6,396 bases of DNA from NCBI GenBank assembly GCA_003577005.1, contig QEUW01000496.1, positions 1-6,396 of the forward strand. The letters are read 5' to 3'. The DNA comes from Chloroflexota bacterium (GTDB lineage Bacteria; Chloroflexota; Anaerolineae; Caldilineales; Caldilineaceae). A program made the translations under genes and the position numbers. Positions 1 to 6,103 of this stretch are shown piece after piece; positions within the stretch are counted from its first letter, which is position 1, and each line of letters opens with the position of its first letter. The notes under the pieces are model-generated. The model was not told where the DNA came from. It was given only the letters and a program-made list of their open reading frames with translations, and did not search any database.

Positions 1-26
1 ATCTGGTCAGGTTACGGCATTCATGA
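1..26 (+). CDS. 3' end of an upstream gene, probably the ABC transporter ATPase (PotA-like)
   Basis: The frame beginning at base 3 reads LVRLRHS and stops at TGA (24-26), which overlaps the ATG of the next gene in an ATGA arrangement. That four-base overlap is typical of translational coupling inside an operon. PotB/PotC permeases usually follow the PotA ATPase, whose C-terminal TOBE domain ends in a short beta strand, and the seven residues seen are compatible with that. The identification rests on context only; seven residues cannot prove a family. Confidence 0.35.
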
Positions 27-874
27 AGCGACGCTCCCGCTGGAATCTCCTTGTTCTGCTTTCCCCGGCGTACCTGTGGCTGCTACTCTTTGGCTTTGCG
101 CCATTGGGGATCATGCTCTATTTTAGCTTTTTGAGCGATACGCCGCTGAGCGGACGGACAGTCCACTTTACGTTTGACAACTATCTGCGCTATTTTACAC
201 GTGGATTTTATAGCCAACTCACCGGGCGCTCGCTGCTCATGGGGTTCTACACGACAGTGGGCTGTCTGATCCTGGGCTACCCGCTGGCGTATGCGCTGGC
301 GAAACGAGTGCAGGGGCGCTGGCAGACGGTGCTCTTTCTACTGATTATCGTGCCCTTTTGGAGCAACTCGCTCATCCGCCTCTACTCGTGGATTATCGTG
401 TTGAGCCGGGGTGGCATCATCAATTACACGTTGGCGCGGTTGGGTTGGCAGGTGGAGTTTGGCGTCCTCTTCACCTATCCGGCGATCATCATTGGGTTGG
501 TCCATGCCTATCTGCCGTACATGGTTTTGACCATCTATGTGGCGTTAGACCGCATCGACGACCGGCTGGTCGAGGCGGCGGCCAGCCTGGGCGCCAGGCC
601 CTGGCGCACGTTTCTACGTGTGGTCTTGCCGCTGAGTATGCCCGGCGTGGTGGCCGGTGTGATCCTGGTCTTTATTCCGGCCATCGGCTCCTTTGTCGAG
701 CCGAGGCTGTTGGGAGGTCCTGCCGGGACCATGCTCGGCACGGTGATCGAGGACCAGTTTGTCCAGGTCTTCAACTGGCCGCTGGGCGCTGCACTCTCGT
801 TTATCCTGCTGCTGATCGTCGCCGCCATCCTGGCGCTCTCGGCCCGGCTCCTCACCCAACGCACCCAACTGTGA
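23..874 (+). CDS. potB: ABC transporter permease, PotB-like (polyamine-type importer)
   Basis: This is a 283-residue inner-membrane subunit of a type I ABC importer of the spermidine/putrescine family (BPD_transp_1 fold). Six hydrophobic spans are visible at about residues 9-31, 68-92, 102-128, 146-174, 202-225 and 254-275. The cytoplasmic EAA loop that docks on the ATPase is intact: E184-A-A followed by G190, then the FLRVVLP helix and LSMPGV. The family's 'FWSNSLIRLYSW' segment is at about 112-123 and 'SFVEPRLLGG' at 223-232. Length is normal for PotB. The start ATG overlaps the stop of the preceding frame (ATGA), and the gene ends 14 bases before the potC start, so the genes are one operon. 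The polyamine substrate is inferred from the subfamily; the binding protein (PotD) is not in the window. Confidence 0.9.
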   Translation: MKRRSRWNLLVLLSPAYLWLLLFGFAPLGIMLYFSFLSDTPLSGRTVHFTFDNYLRYFTRGFYSQLTGRSLLMGFYTTVGCLILGYPLAYALAKRVQGRWQTVLFLLIIVPFWSNSLIRLYSWIIVLSRGGIINYTLARLGWQVEFGVLFTYPAIIIGLVHAYLPYMVLTIYVALDRIDDRLVEAAASLGARPWRTFLRVVLPLSMPGVVAGVILVFIPAIGSFVEPRLLGGPAGTMLGTVIEDQFVQVFNWPLGAALSFILLLIVAAILALSARLLTQRTQL

Positions 875-888
875 AGAGATGACTTCCC

Positions 889-1605
889 ATGCCCCGCCCC
901 ATTCGTAATTCACAATTCACAATTCACAATTCACAATTGCTGCCCCGTCTCTACATCGCGCTGGCGCTGCTCTTTCTCTACGCTCCCATCCTGGTCATGA
1001 TGCTTATGGCCTTCAACCGTTCGCAGCTCAACGAGTTACCCTTCCACTTTGACCTGGTCTGGTTCGAGCGGCTGGCGCAAAACCGGCGACTCATCAGCGC
1101 GACGCTCAACAGCATCATCCTCGCCGTGCTGACCGCACTCACGGCCACGGCACTGGGGACGATGGCGGCATTGGCGTTGGCTCGCTACACCTTTCGCGGC
1201 CGGCAATGGTTGCAGGCGTTGCTCATCCCGCCCATCACCATCCCCTGGCTGATTCTGGCCGTGGCCATGCTGATCATGTTCTTCTGGCTGGGCGTCCCGC
1301 GCAGCTTGCTGACCCTCTACCTGGGCCACGTGACCATACAGTTGCCGTACACGATCCTGGTGGTCAGCGCCCGGCTGGCGTTGCCGGGCATTCTGGCGGC
1401 CGCGCTCTTTGCTTTTGTCATCTCGTTTGATAATTTTGTCATCTCGTACTTTCTGGCGCCGCCGGGCGTCTCTACGCTACCGGTGGAGATCTACTCGGCC
1501 ATCCGCACCGGTTTTACCCCGGAGGTCAACGCCATCTCGACCCTTGTCTTTCTCGTCTCGGCAGCCAGCGTGCTATTGGTAGGGCGGGAGATTCCACTCC
1601 GCTAG
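889..1605 (+). CDS. potC: ABC transporter permease, PotC-like, lacking the EAA loop
   Basis: This is the partner permease of PotB, 238 residues where PotC proteins are usually about 260-280. Conserved parts are the first membrane span (21-43), the helices at 71-98, 107-132 and 138-160, and the C-terminal block FAFVISFDNFVISYF (175-189) with TLPVEIYSAIR (197-206) and PEVNAISTL (211-219). The segment that should lie between SARL (160-163) and ALPGI (164-168) is missing: about 30 residues carrying the EAA-G motif that binds the ATPase, present in the neighbouring PotB at 176-205. The rest stays in frame. The N-terminus also carries a translated heptamer repeat (907-938), giving IRNSQFTIHNSQL at residues 5-17. 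The start ATG has GAAGAG ten bases upstream (873-878). As it stands the subunit is probably uncoupled or inactive, unless the gap is an assembly error. Confidence 0.85.
   Translation: MPRPIRNSQFTIHNSQLLPRLYIALALLFLYAPILVMMLMAFNRSQLNELPFHFDLVWFERLAQNRRLISATLNSIILAVLTALTATALGTMAALALARYTFRGRQWLQALLIPPITIPWLILAVAMLIMFFWLGVPRSLLTLYLGHVTIQLPYTILVVSARLALPGILAAALFAFVISFDNFVISYFLAPPGVSTLPVEIYSAIRTGFTPEVNAISTLVFLVSAASVLLVGREIPLR
907..938 (+). repeat. Heptamer tandem repeat (AATTCAC x4 plus AATT) inside the potC start region
   Basis: Four exact copies of AATTCAC run from 907 to 934, followed by a partial AATT (935-938). The array lies inside the coding frame, codons 7-17 of potC. The unit is 7 bp, so gain or loss of one copy changes the reading frame: loss of one unit would end translation at TGA 998-1000 and gain of one at TGA 1050-1052. 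Such A/T-rich heptamers are dispersed simple repeats in several bacterial phyla. Family conservation of PotC begins only after the array, at about residue 20. Confidence 0.9.
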
Positions 1606-1665
1606 AGTTGATCGCCACCCACGGGGTCGGAGTCTTTCTTGCTATGGAAAGCACGAGACGATGGC

Positions 1666-2961
1666 CTACACCTGTACACGGGGTGCGGCCGCCAGGTGAC
1701 CACTCTGGACAAAATATGCGAGATAGGCGCGAATGTGCTCGCTCGTCAGCGGCGGACAGTGAATGCTGCTGCCGGCAAGACCAGCAAGCGTGTTCCGGGC
1801 GTCGAACTGGGGGAGGTGTCCCTGTTCGAACAGGTCGGGCAGCGTCTGCGGCTCAGCCGTGGCATGTCCCTTGGCCAGGATGGGGAGCAGCAGGGCCAGC
1901 GCGTTGTCCTGGGGCCTGGTCACGCCGGTCTTGAGCCGGGTCTGCCACTCCTTGAGCGGCATTCTCTCCAGTGGATAGCCGAACGATTCGATCCACTCAA
2001 ACAATTGGCTGAAAGCGAGCGGGTGCGGGTTTACCAGATGAAAGACATTACCTTGCCCGGTGGACCGTTGCGCCAAATGGACGATGGCTTTGCCGACATA
2101 GTTCACCGGAGCCAGGGAGACTGAATTCTCCAGGACCGGCCAGGCGCCAAGCTGGATACAGCCCTTGATCGCCCGGCAGAGAAAGTCATCGGGATTGTCC
2201 CAGATGCCGGTCTCGCTGTCCCCGATCAGCACGCCGGGCCGGTAGATAAAAGCGGGCAGCCCGCGTGCGCGCGCCTGGGCAATGATCTTTTCGGCCACCC
2301 ACTTGCTTTGAAAATAGCCCAACAGCAGCCGGTTGCCGTCACCCAGATCATCGGTCTCGTAGCAGACCCGGCCATTGGCATGTTGGCGAGGCTCGAAGAC
2401 AAAGACGGTTGAGACATAGTGGAGCGGCTTGCATTTGTGTTGGAGGGCCAGCCGGATGATCTCCTGCGTGCCCGTCACATTCGCCGCTTTGAGGGCGCGG
2501 TACGATTGCAGAAAATTGACCACTGCCCCATTGTGGTAGATCGCATCGATCTCTTCAGCGAGCTGGTCAAACGTTTGGGACGAGAGCCCCAGGAGCGGCT
2601 GGGCAAGATTCCCTACGACAGGGACGATCCGTTCACGATACGAATCATTCCAGAGGGCATTGGTAACCAGCTTGCTTTGCACGCGGTTCAGGGCTGTTTC
2701 CGGGTCGGCGCCGCGCACCAGACAGTAGACCGTCGCCTCTGTCTTCTGGAGCAATTCGGCAAGCAAAAATACCCCCAGAAACCCGGTCGCGCCGGTCAGG
2801 AAGACCGAACGGGCGGTCGCCGTCTCGCCACAAGGTCCTTGCATCGCGCTGGCGAAGTCGAGCGTGGGGTCGAGCACGGCTTCATGCTGAAGGTCAACCC
2901 CAAGCCGTGCCTGCCCTGTTTGCAGCGGCTGTTTTTTTCTCACTGGATGCTGTGTCGTCAC
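1666..2961 (-). CDS. Stand-alone thioester reductase / fatty acyl reductase (extended SDR)
   Basis: The 431-residue protein is an NAD(P)H-dependent reductase of the thioester-reductase (NRPS R-domain, Lys2/CAR-type) family, which releases acyl thioesters as aldehydes or alcohols. It shows the dinucleotide motif GATGFLG (57-63), the LVRG strand end (81-84), the HNGAVVN loop (143-149), the catalytic serine/threonine in VSTVFVF (183-189), the catalytic YFQSK (Y216, K220) and RPGVLIGDSETG (241-252). The C-terminal block, with FDARNT and CPPLTSEHI, is complete. Residues 22-34 (VDLQHEAVLDPTL) match the linker that joins such domains to a carrier protein, yet no adenylation or carrier domain precedes it: the frame is closed by TGA at 2995-2997, so the GTG at 2959-2961 with AGGAG ten bases upstream is the start. 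It lies 120 bp downstream of the AGPS gene on the same strand. I infer reduction of a fatty acyl-ACP or acyl-CoA to the alcohol that AGPS uses. The alternative is a remnant or partner of a nonribosomal peptide or polyketide system. Confidence 0.88.
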   Translation of the reverse strand: MTTQHPVRKKQPLQTGQARLGVDLQHEAVLDPTLDFASAMQGPCGETATARSVFLTGATGFLGVFLLAELLQKTEATVYCLVRGADPETALNRVQSKLVTNALWNDSYRERIVPVVGNLAQPLLGLSSQTFDQLAEEIDAIYHNGAVVNFLQSYRALKAANVTGTQEIIRLALQHKCKPLHYVSTVFVFEPRQHANGRVCYETDDLGDGNRLLLGYFQSKWVAEKIIAQARARGLPAFIYRPGVLIGDSETGIWDNPDDFLCRAIKGCIQLGAWPVLENSVSLAPVNYVGKAIVHLAQRSTGQGNVFHLVNPHPLAFSQLFEWIESFGYPLERMPLKEWQTRLKTGVTRPQDNALALLLPILAKGHATAEPQTLPDLFEQGHLPQFDARNTLAGLAGSSIHCPPLTSEHIRAYLAYFVQSGHLAAAPRVQV

Positions 2962-2971
2962 AAAACATGCA

Positions 2972-2976
2972 CTCCT
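2972..2976 (-). promoter_or_regulatory. Ribosome binding site fixing the GTG start of the reductase
   Basis: On the minus strand AGGAG sits ten bases before the GTG at 2961. An ATG in between (minus strand, seven bases upstream of the GTG) is out of frame and opens only a short frame of about two dozen codons, so the GTG is preferred. The in-frame stop at 2995-2997 excludes any longer N-terminus. Confidence 0.6.
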
Positions 2977-3014
2977 GATCGACTTTTGCAGGATTCAAAC
3001 CCGCAGCGGATAGC

Positions 3015-3034
3015 GAAAAGTCGCCGCAGCGACT
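3015..3034 (-). terminator. Possible weak intrinsic terminator after the AGPS gene
   Basis: Read on the minus strand, a six-base stem AGTCGC / GCGACT closes a TGCG loop and is followed by TTTTCG, about 50 bases after the AGPS stop. The stem is short and the T run is only about four, so it may just attenuate transcription into the reductase. Confidence 0.3.
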
Positions 3035-3081
3035 CATAGAGAAACCAGACCGGTGTCGCACAGATTACAGAGGAAGCATCC

Positions 3082-4878
3082 TCAGGGTCGATTGGAGGGC
3101 GGAACCGCATCTGGCGGTGGCTCCTCCTCTTCTGTGTGGTCTGTGAAGATGTTGTTGCGTATGCCAAAAATGTTCTGTGGGTCCAGCGCTTGTTTGGTCT
3201 GTCTCAGCAGTTCGATGCTCGTTGGCGAGAGGATCTGGGTCAGAAATGCCTGGCGAATCTTTCCTACCCCATGATGATGTGAAATAGAACCGCCGGCGGC
3301 CATGATCGTCTCACGGAGCGAATGCTCGATCTCATGCAGCACGGCGTCGGGCCGCTCAACCTCTTTGGCATAAAAGCCGTAGGTAAAGTAGATACAGACA
3401 CCTGTGTGGTAGCACTGCGTGATCCGGTAGGAGATGTACGGTTTGCCTGGCAACTGGTAGTTCTTGTGCTGCTCCTCTACCTGTTGCGTCACAGCAGCAC
3501 AGACGTCCTCTATCTTGCTCCAGGGTACAGTCGTCTCAAACGTTTCACCGATGATGTGGTATTGGAGCAGAAAGTCACGGATATAAGCGATGGCAAAGGT
3601 AAGCATGTAGCCGCGCTTGCCGTGGCCTTCACCGGCGGCCAGCCCACCATGTTTTTTGGCCAGTGCATAGATACCTTTGGCCTGGTGCGCTACTTCGGCT
3701 TTGGTGCCCTCCATCACAATCGTCGCCGCCGCCAGGCGGTAGGGGTCAAAGCCTTTGACCCGCAGCAGGTAGAATTTCTCGACCCGGCGGACCAATGATT
3801 TCAGAAAACTGGGGCGAGGGCGCAAGGCGCTGCCAAAGCGAAATTGAAAATTGTCCACCAGGCGCACGCTCGCCGGGGTAAGCCCTGCCCGCGTTAGTTC
3901 GTACAAGAATTGAACCCCCGCTTTGAAATCGGGGAAGACGATGGACCCATAGCGTTTGGTTTCGGGCAGGCGATGGACGCGGATGATCGCCTTGGTGATC
4001 AGCCCGAGATTGCCTTCGTTGCCAAAAAGCAGCTTGTTGGGTTGCATCCCCATCGAAATGCGCGGCATTGGCATAGCCTGTTCGAGGATCCCTTTGGGCG
4101 TCACCAGGTTTACTGATTCGACAATGTCTTCGATATTGCCGTAGCGGTTCTTTTTCATCCCGCTGGCATTGGTGGCGATCCACCCGCCGAGCGTCGAGAG
4201 TTCGACGCTATCGGGTTCATGACCACAGAGCAAGCCTTCTTTGGCAAGCTGCCGTTCCAATTCGCTGCCGGTGATACCGGCCTGGACACAGGCGCGCAAA
4301 TTTTCCTTATCGATCCATTCAATCCGATTCATGCGCCGCATATCCACCGAGACGATCATCCGCCGTTCGTGGGGGGGTAATTTGAGCGCGCTGCTGACAT
4401 TGGTTCCCCCGCCGTAAGGCACCAGGCAAACGTTGTGTTCCTTGGCCAGTTCTACCAGCCGCACTGCATCCGCTTCGGATTCGCAAAAGAAAACGAGATC
4501 CACCGTGCGTTCGAGCCGGCCATAGAGCACCCGATAGACCTCGTCGGCTGTGGTCTGCCCATGGCTATGAGTGAGCCGCTGTTGTGGATCAAAGGTGTAT
4601 TGGGTTGATCCAAAATTCTCTTGTAGGGCCTGGTAGAACGGTTCGTTGATGACTGGTTCATCGATCGGCTTCTCGGCACATTCGGCCTTTACATCTTGCG
4701 GATCAATACTGACGCCCAGCATCGATTCGACAAAATGAAAAAACTCGGGCATGACTGTGCCTGACAACTCATAGCGCTCCCCCGTCACCCGGACAGTGCG
4801 GTCGGGCTGGAGCACCAGAGCGGTGTCTTTGAATCCCCACTTATGACTGTGTACAATGTTCTGCTTGTCTGAAGTCAT
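3082..4878 (-). CDS. agps: Alkyldihydroxyacetonephosphate synthase (AGPS), ether-lipid enzyme
   Basis: The 598-residue FAD enzyme would exchange the acyl chain of acyl-DHAP for a fatty alcohol, creating the ether bond of alkyl glycerolipids (EC 2.5.1.26). It aligns by eye along the whole mature length of animal AGPS, not just the shared FAD_binding_4 fold of lactate/glycolate oxidases. Visible landmarks are KWGF (13-16), GERYELSG (33-40), the FAD pyrophosphate loop PYGGGTNVS (154-162), GITGSELERQL (201-211), GHEPDSVELSTLGGW (219-233), SGMKKNRYGNIEDIV (239-253), ASVRLVDN (336-343), KRGYMLTFAIAYIRD (421-435) and the histidine loop SHHHGVGK (533-540). R339 corresponds to the arginine whose loss in human AGPS causes rhizomelic chondrodysplasia (R419). 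The family normally ends near NIFGxRN; here an extra acidic, proline-rich tail runs from 580 to 598. The start ATG has GAGGG only three bases upstream. It is the first gene of a pair with the reductase. The acyl-DHAP-forming acyltransferase is not in the window. Confidence 0.9.
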   Translation of the reverse strand: MTSDKQNIVHSHKWGFKDTALVLQPDRTVRVTGERYELSGTVMPEFFHFVESMLGVSIDPQDVKAECAEKPIDEPVINEPFYQALQENFGSTQYTFDPQQRLTHSHGQTTADEVYRVLYGRLERTVDLVFFCESEADAVRLVELAKEHNVCLVPYGGGTNVSSALKLPPHERRMIVSVDMRRMNRIEWIDKENLRACVQAGITGSELERQLAKEGLLCGHEPDSVELSTLGGWIATNASGMKKNRYGNIEDIVESVNLVTPKGILEQAMPMPRISMGMQPNKLLFGNEGNLGLITKAIIRVHRLPETKRYGSIVFPDFKAGVQFLYELTRAGLTPASVRLVDNFQFRFGSALRPRPSFLKSLVRRVEKFYLLRVKGFDPYRLAAATIVMEGTKAEVAHQAKGIYALAKKHGGLAAGEGHGKRGYMLTFAIAYIRDFLLQYHIIGETFETTVPWSKIEDVCAAVTQQVEEQHKNYQLPGKPYISYRITQCYHTGVCIYFTYGFYAKEVERPDAVLHEIEHSLRETIMAAGGSISHHHGVGKIRQAFLTQILSPTSIELLRQTKQALDPQNIFGIRNNIFTDHTEEEEPPPDAVPPSNRP

Positions 4879-5128
4879 TGGCCCTCAGCTAGTACGTTTA
4901 TTAAATAGCGGGAATGCCCCTCGACATGGGAGGTAACTCCGTGTCAACGTGGCGGCTAAGTTATCGTTCGGCGCTCTGAATCTGGTCGAGGACTGTCTGA
5001 GCCAGCCCGGGCAGCCGGGCCAATGGCGCTATTCTATCTGACCACTGGACTGCCACCCAAAAAAGGCTGGCGACCACAGGATCTCGCAATATCTTCTGTT
5101 AGAGACCCGTATTGTGCGCTTCCCCTAT

Positions 5129-5158
5129 ATAATAGCGGGCGCCCAGCATGATCGACAA
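5129..5158 (-). promoter_or_regulatory. Candidate sigma70-type promoter facing the AGPS gene
   Basis: On the minus strand TTGTCG (5158-5153, four of six to TTGACA) is followed after 18 bases by TATTAT (5134-5129, five of six to TATAAT). Transcription would start near 5122 and give a leader of about 240 bases before the AGPS ATG. This was found by eye against the E. coli consensus, and the organism's own promoters may differ. Confidence 0.35.
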
Positions 5159-5170
5159 ATTGCCGATCAT
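5148..5170. promoter_or_regulatory. 23-bp near-perfect palindrome, candidate operator
   Basis: Arms ATGATCG (5148-5154) and CGATCAT (5164-5170) are exact inverted copies. Inside them CAA (5156-5158) and TTG (5160-5162) also pair around a central A, so ten of eleven positions are symmetric; only 5155/5163 mismatch. It overlaps the candidate -35 element of the AGPS-facing promoter, the usual place for a repressor site. The regulator is not in the window. Confidence 0.45.
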
Positions 5171-5277
5171 CCTCTCGACCGTTGCGGGGTGGGGCTTGAA
5201 TTAACGAAAGTTGGGCACTGCTTTGCACGCTCGGGATAAAATACTCGAACAGTCCCCATTCATGCAAAACGGTGCAA

Positions 5278-5340
5278 CAGTTACTGCCGTGGTCCCGCCA
5301 CCCGGCGGAAGCTCGCTCCGCCAAAAGGCGGAGACAACTG
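5278..5340. repeat. GC-rich hairpin cluster
   Basis: Two adjacent perfect hairpins are present: CCGCC-ACCC-GGCGG (5295-5308) and CTCCGCC-AAAA-GGCGGAG (5316-5333), enclosed by a CAGTT / AACTG pair (5278-5282 with 5336-5340). The second arm of the first hairpin, GGCGGA (5304-5309), can also pair with TCCGCC (5317-5322), so two alternative folds exist. No T run follows. It could be a REP-like dispersed element or part of the leader of the downstream gene. Confidence 0.55.
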
Positions 5341-5466
5341 CTCCCCATAAAGCATTATCACCGTTCCATCCTCCGCCCCAGGCAAAAACGCTGTTTTTCC
5401 GCTAAAGTGCGAGTGGGAAAACCAAATTCAACAGACAACAAACGATATAAAAGAAAGGGGATTCAC

Positions 5467-5976
5467 ATGAACACATCACAAGTACTCAACCCCACCACAA
5501 CAGCACAGGGTATGCGGGCCAAGGAGGACCGACGCTGGATGCGTTGGCTTTTGTGGATCACCGGCGGCATTGTCGCCCTCATCATCATTGGAGTCCTCGC
5601 ACTGATGATGTATATGAACTATGTCCCGGCCAACCTGGACACCTCGACCACGTTGGCCTCGGAACAGGGCTTCTATCGCATCAGTTACCAGAGTGCGCTC
5701 GAGCCTATCACGATCAACCAACTCCATTCATGGACGCTCCACGTCGAGACGTCAGACGGCCAACCCGTCGTTGACGCCACAATTCATGTGGATGGCGACA
5801 TGCCCCAACACGGCCACGGTCTGCCGACCCGGCCTCAAGTGACGCAGAACCTGGGCAATGGGGATTATCTGGTCGAAGGGCTCAAGTTTCACATGCACGG
5901 CTGGTGGATCGTCGAGTTTGATATCACCTCTGGCGGCGAGACCGACCATGTGGCCTTCAATCTGCTGCTGAACTAA
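5467..5976 (+). CDS. Membrane-anchored FixH/YtkA-like protein, possible copper-binding
   Basis: This is a 169-residue protein with a cytoplasmic N-terminus, one membrane span at about 27-50 and an extracytoplasmic beta-sandwich-like domain. The domain resembles the YtkA-like/FixH family: a [13 protein letters not shown] strand (89-101), then MPQHGHGLP (112-120), [10 protein letters not shown] (130-139) and FHMHGWW (141-147). The His and Met residues of these two motifs could bind copper, as proposed for this family, but metal binding is not shown by sequence alone. The chosen ATG at 5467 has AAAGGGG six bases upstream (5454-5460); an upstream in-frame ATG at 5272 would add a basic, low-quality stretch and run through the hairpin cluster, so it is rejected. 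The next gene is a di-haem peroxidase homologue in the same direction, suggesting a shared periplasmic redox role. Confidence 0.8.
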   Translation: MNTSQVLNPTTTAQGMRAKEDRRWMRWLLWITGGIVALIIIGVLALMMYMNYVPANLDTSTTLASEQGFYRISYQSALEPITINQLHSWTLHVETSDGQPVVDATIHVDGDMPQHGHGLPTRPQVTQNLGNGDYLVEGLKFHMHGWWIVEFDITSGGETDHVAFNLLLN

Positions 5977-6083
5977 AAGCAGGAACACAGAGGGCGCTGA
6001 GGAAACACAGAGAACACCGAGAGTCTCTCTGTGCCCTCCGTGTCTCCTCGGTGTTCTCTGTGTCACTGCTGTTCCTCACTTTT
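5975..6083. repeat. MITE-like imperfect inverted repeat between the FixH-like and peroxidase genes
   Basis: A perfect 17-bp stem, ACACAGAGAACACCGAG (6005-6021) with its complement at 6047-6063, is surrounded by weaker outer pairing: AGGAACA (5981-5987) with TGTTCCT (6070-6076), and AAAAG (5975-5979) with CTTTT (6079-6083). The left half also contains two related 20-bp direct copies beginning AACACAGAG (5984 and 6004). The purine-rich CACAGAG wording recalls a dispersed intergenic repeat of many bacterial genomes. In RNA it would form a long hairpin followed by CTTTTC, which might weaken read-through. Confidence 0.75.
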
Positions 6084-6103
6084 CGACGAAAGGAAGGTTC
6101 CCC

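Larger units (their letters stand above)
4879..5466. other. Divergent intergenic region, 588 bp, no convincing gene
   Basis: This gap separates the AGPS gene (minus) from the FixH-like gene (plus). I see no protein with family character in any frame. It holds a small hairpin GCCCGG-GCAG-CCGGGC at 5005-5020 without a T run, an 8-bp palindrome GGGCGCCC at 5137-5144, a promoter-like sequence and palindrome facing AGPS (5129-5170), a GC hairpin cluster (5278-5340), and an AAAAAC-GCT-GTTTTT dyad at 5384-5398. No tRNA or riboswitch was recognised. Confidence 0.6.

Noticed and set aside
1634..1651. CTTTC / GAAAG dyad between the convergent potC and reductase genes as a two-way terminator
   Set aside because: Only five pairs with an eight-base loop and no T run.
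1608..2124. Plus-strand open frames over the reductase gene
   Set aside because: They are antisense shadows of a well-supported minus-strand gene and show no protein-family character.
4942..4947. Perfect TTGACA on the minus strand upstream of AGPS
   Set aside because: No TATAAT-like hexamer occurs 16-19 bases downstream; the TATTTA/TTTAAT nearer the gene is too far away.
5005..5020. GCCCGG-GCAG-CCGGGC hairpin as an intrinsic terminator
   Set aside because: No T run on either strand and no gene ends next to it.
5034..5348. Open frame of 104 codons on the minus strand in the intergenic region
   Set aside because: The composition looks random, there is no family motif, and it runs through the palindrome and hairpins.
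5446..5451. TATAAA resembling a -10 box before the FixH-like gene
   Set aside because: Transcription would start on top of the ribosome site and no -35 lies at a sensible distance.
5272..5466. N-terminal extension of the FixH-like gene from ATG 5272
   Set aside because: It would place the GC hairpin cluster in coding sequence, encodes a basic stretch without family likeness, and the ATG at 5467 has a clear AAAGGGG ribosome site.
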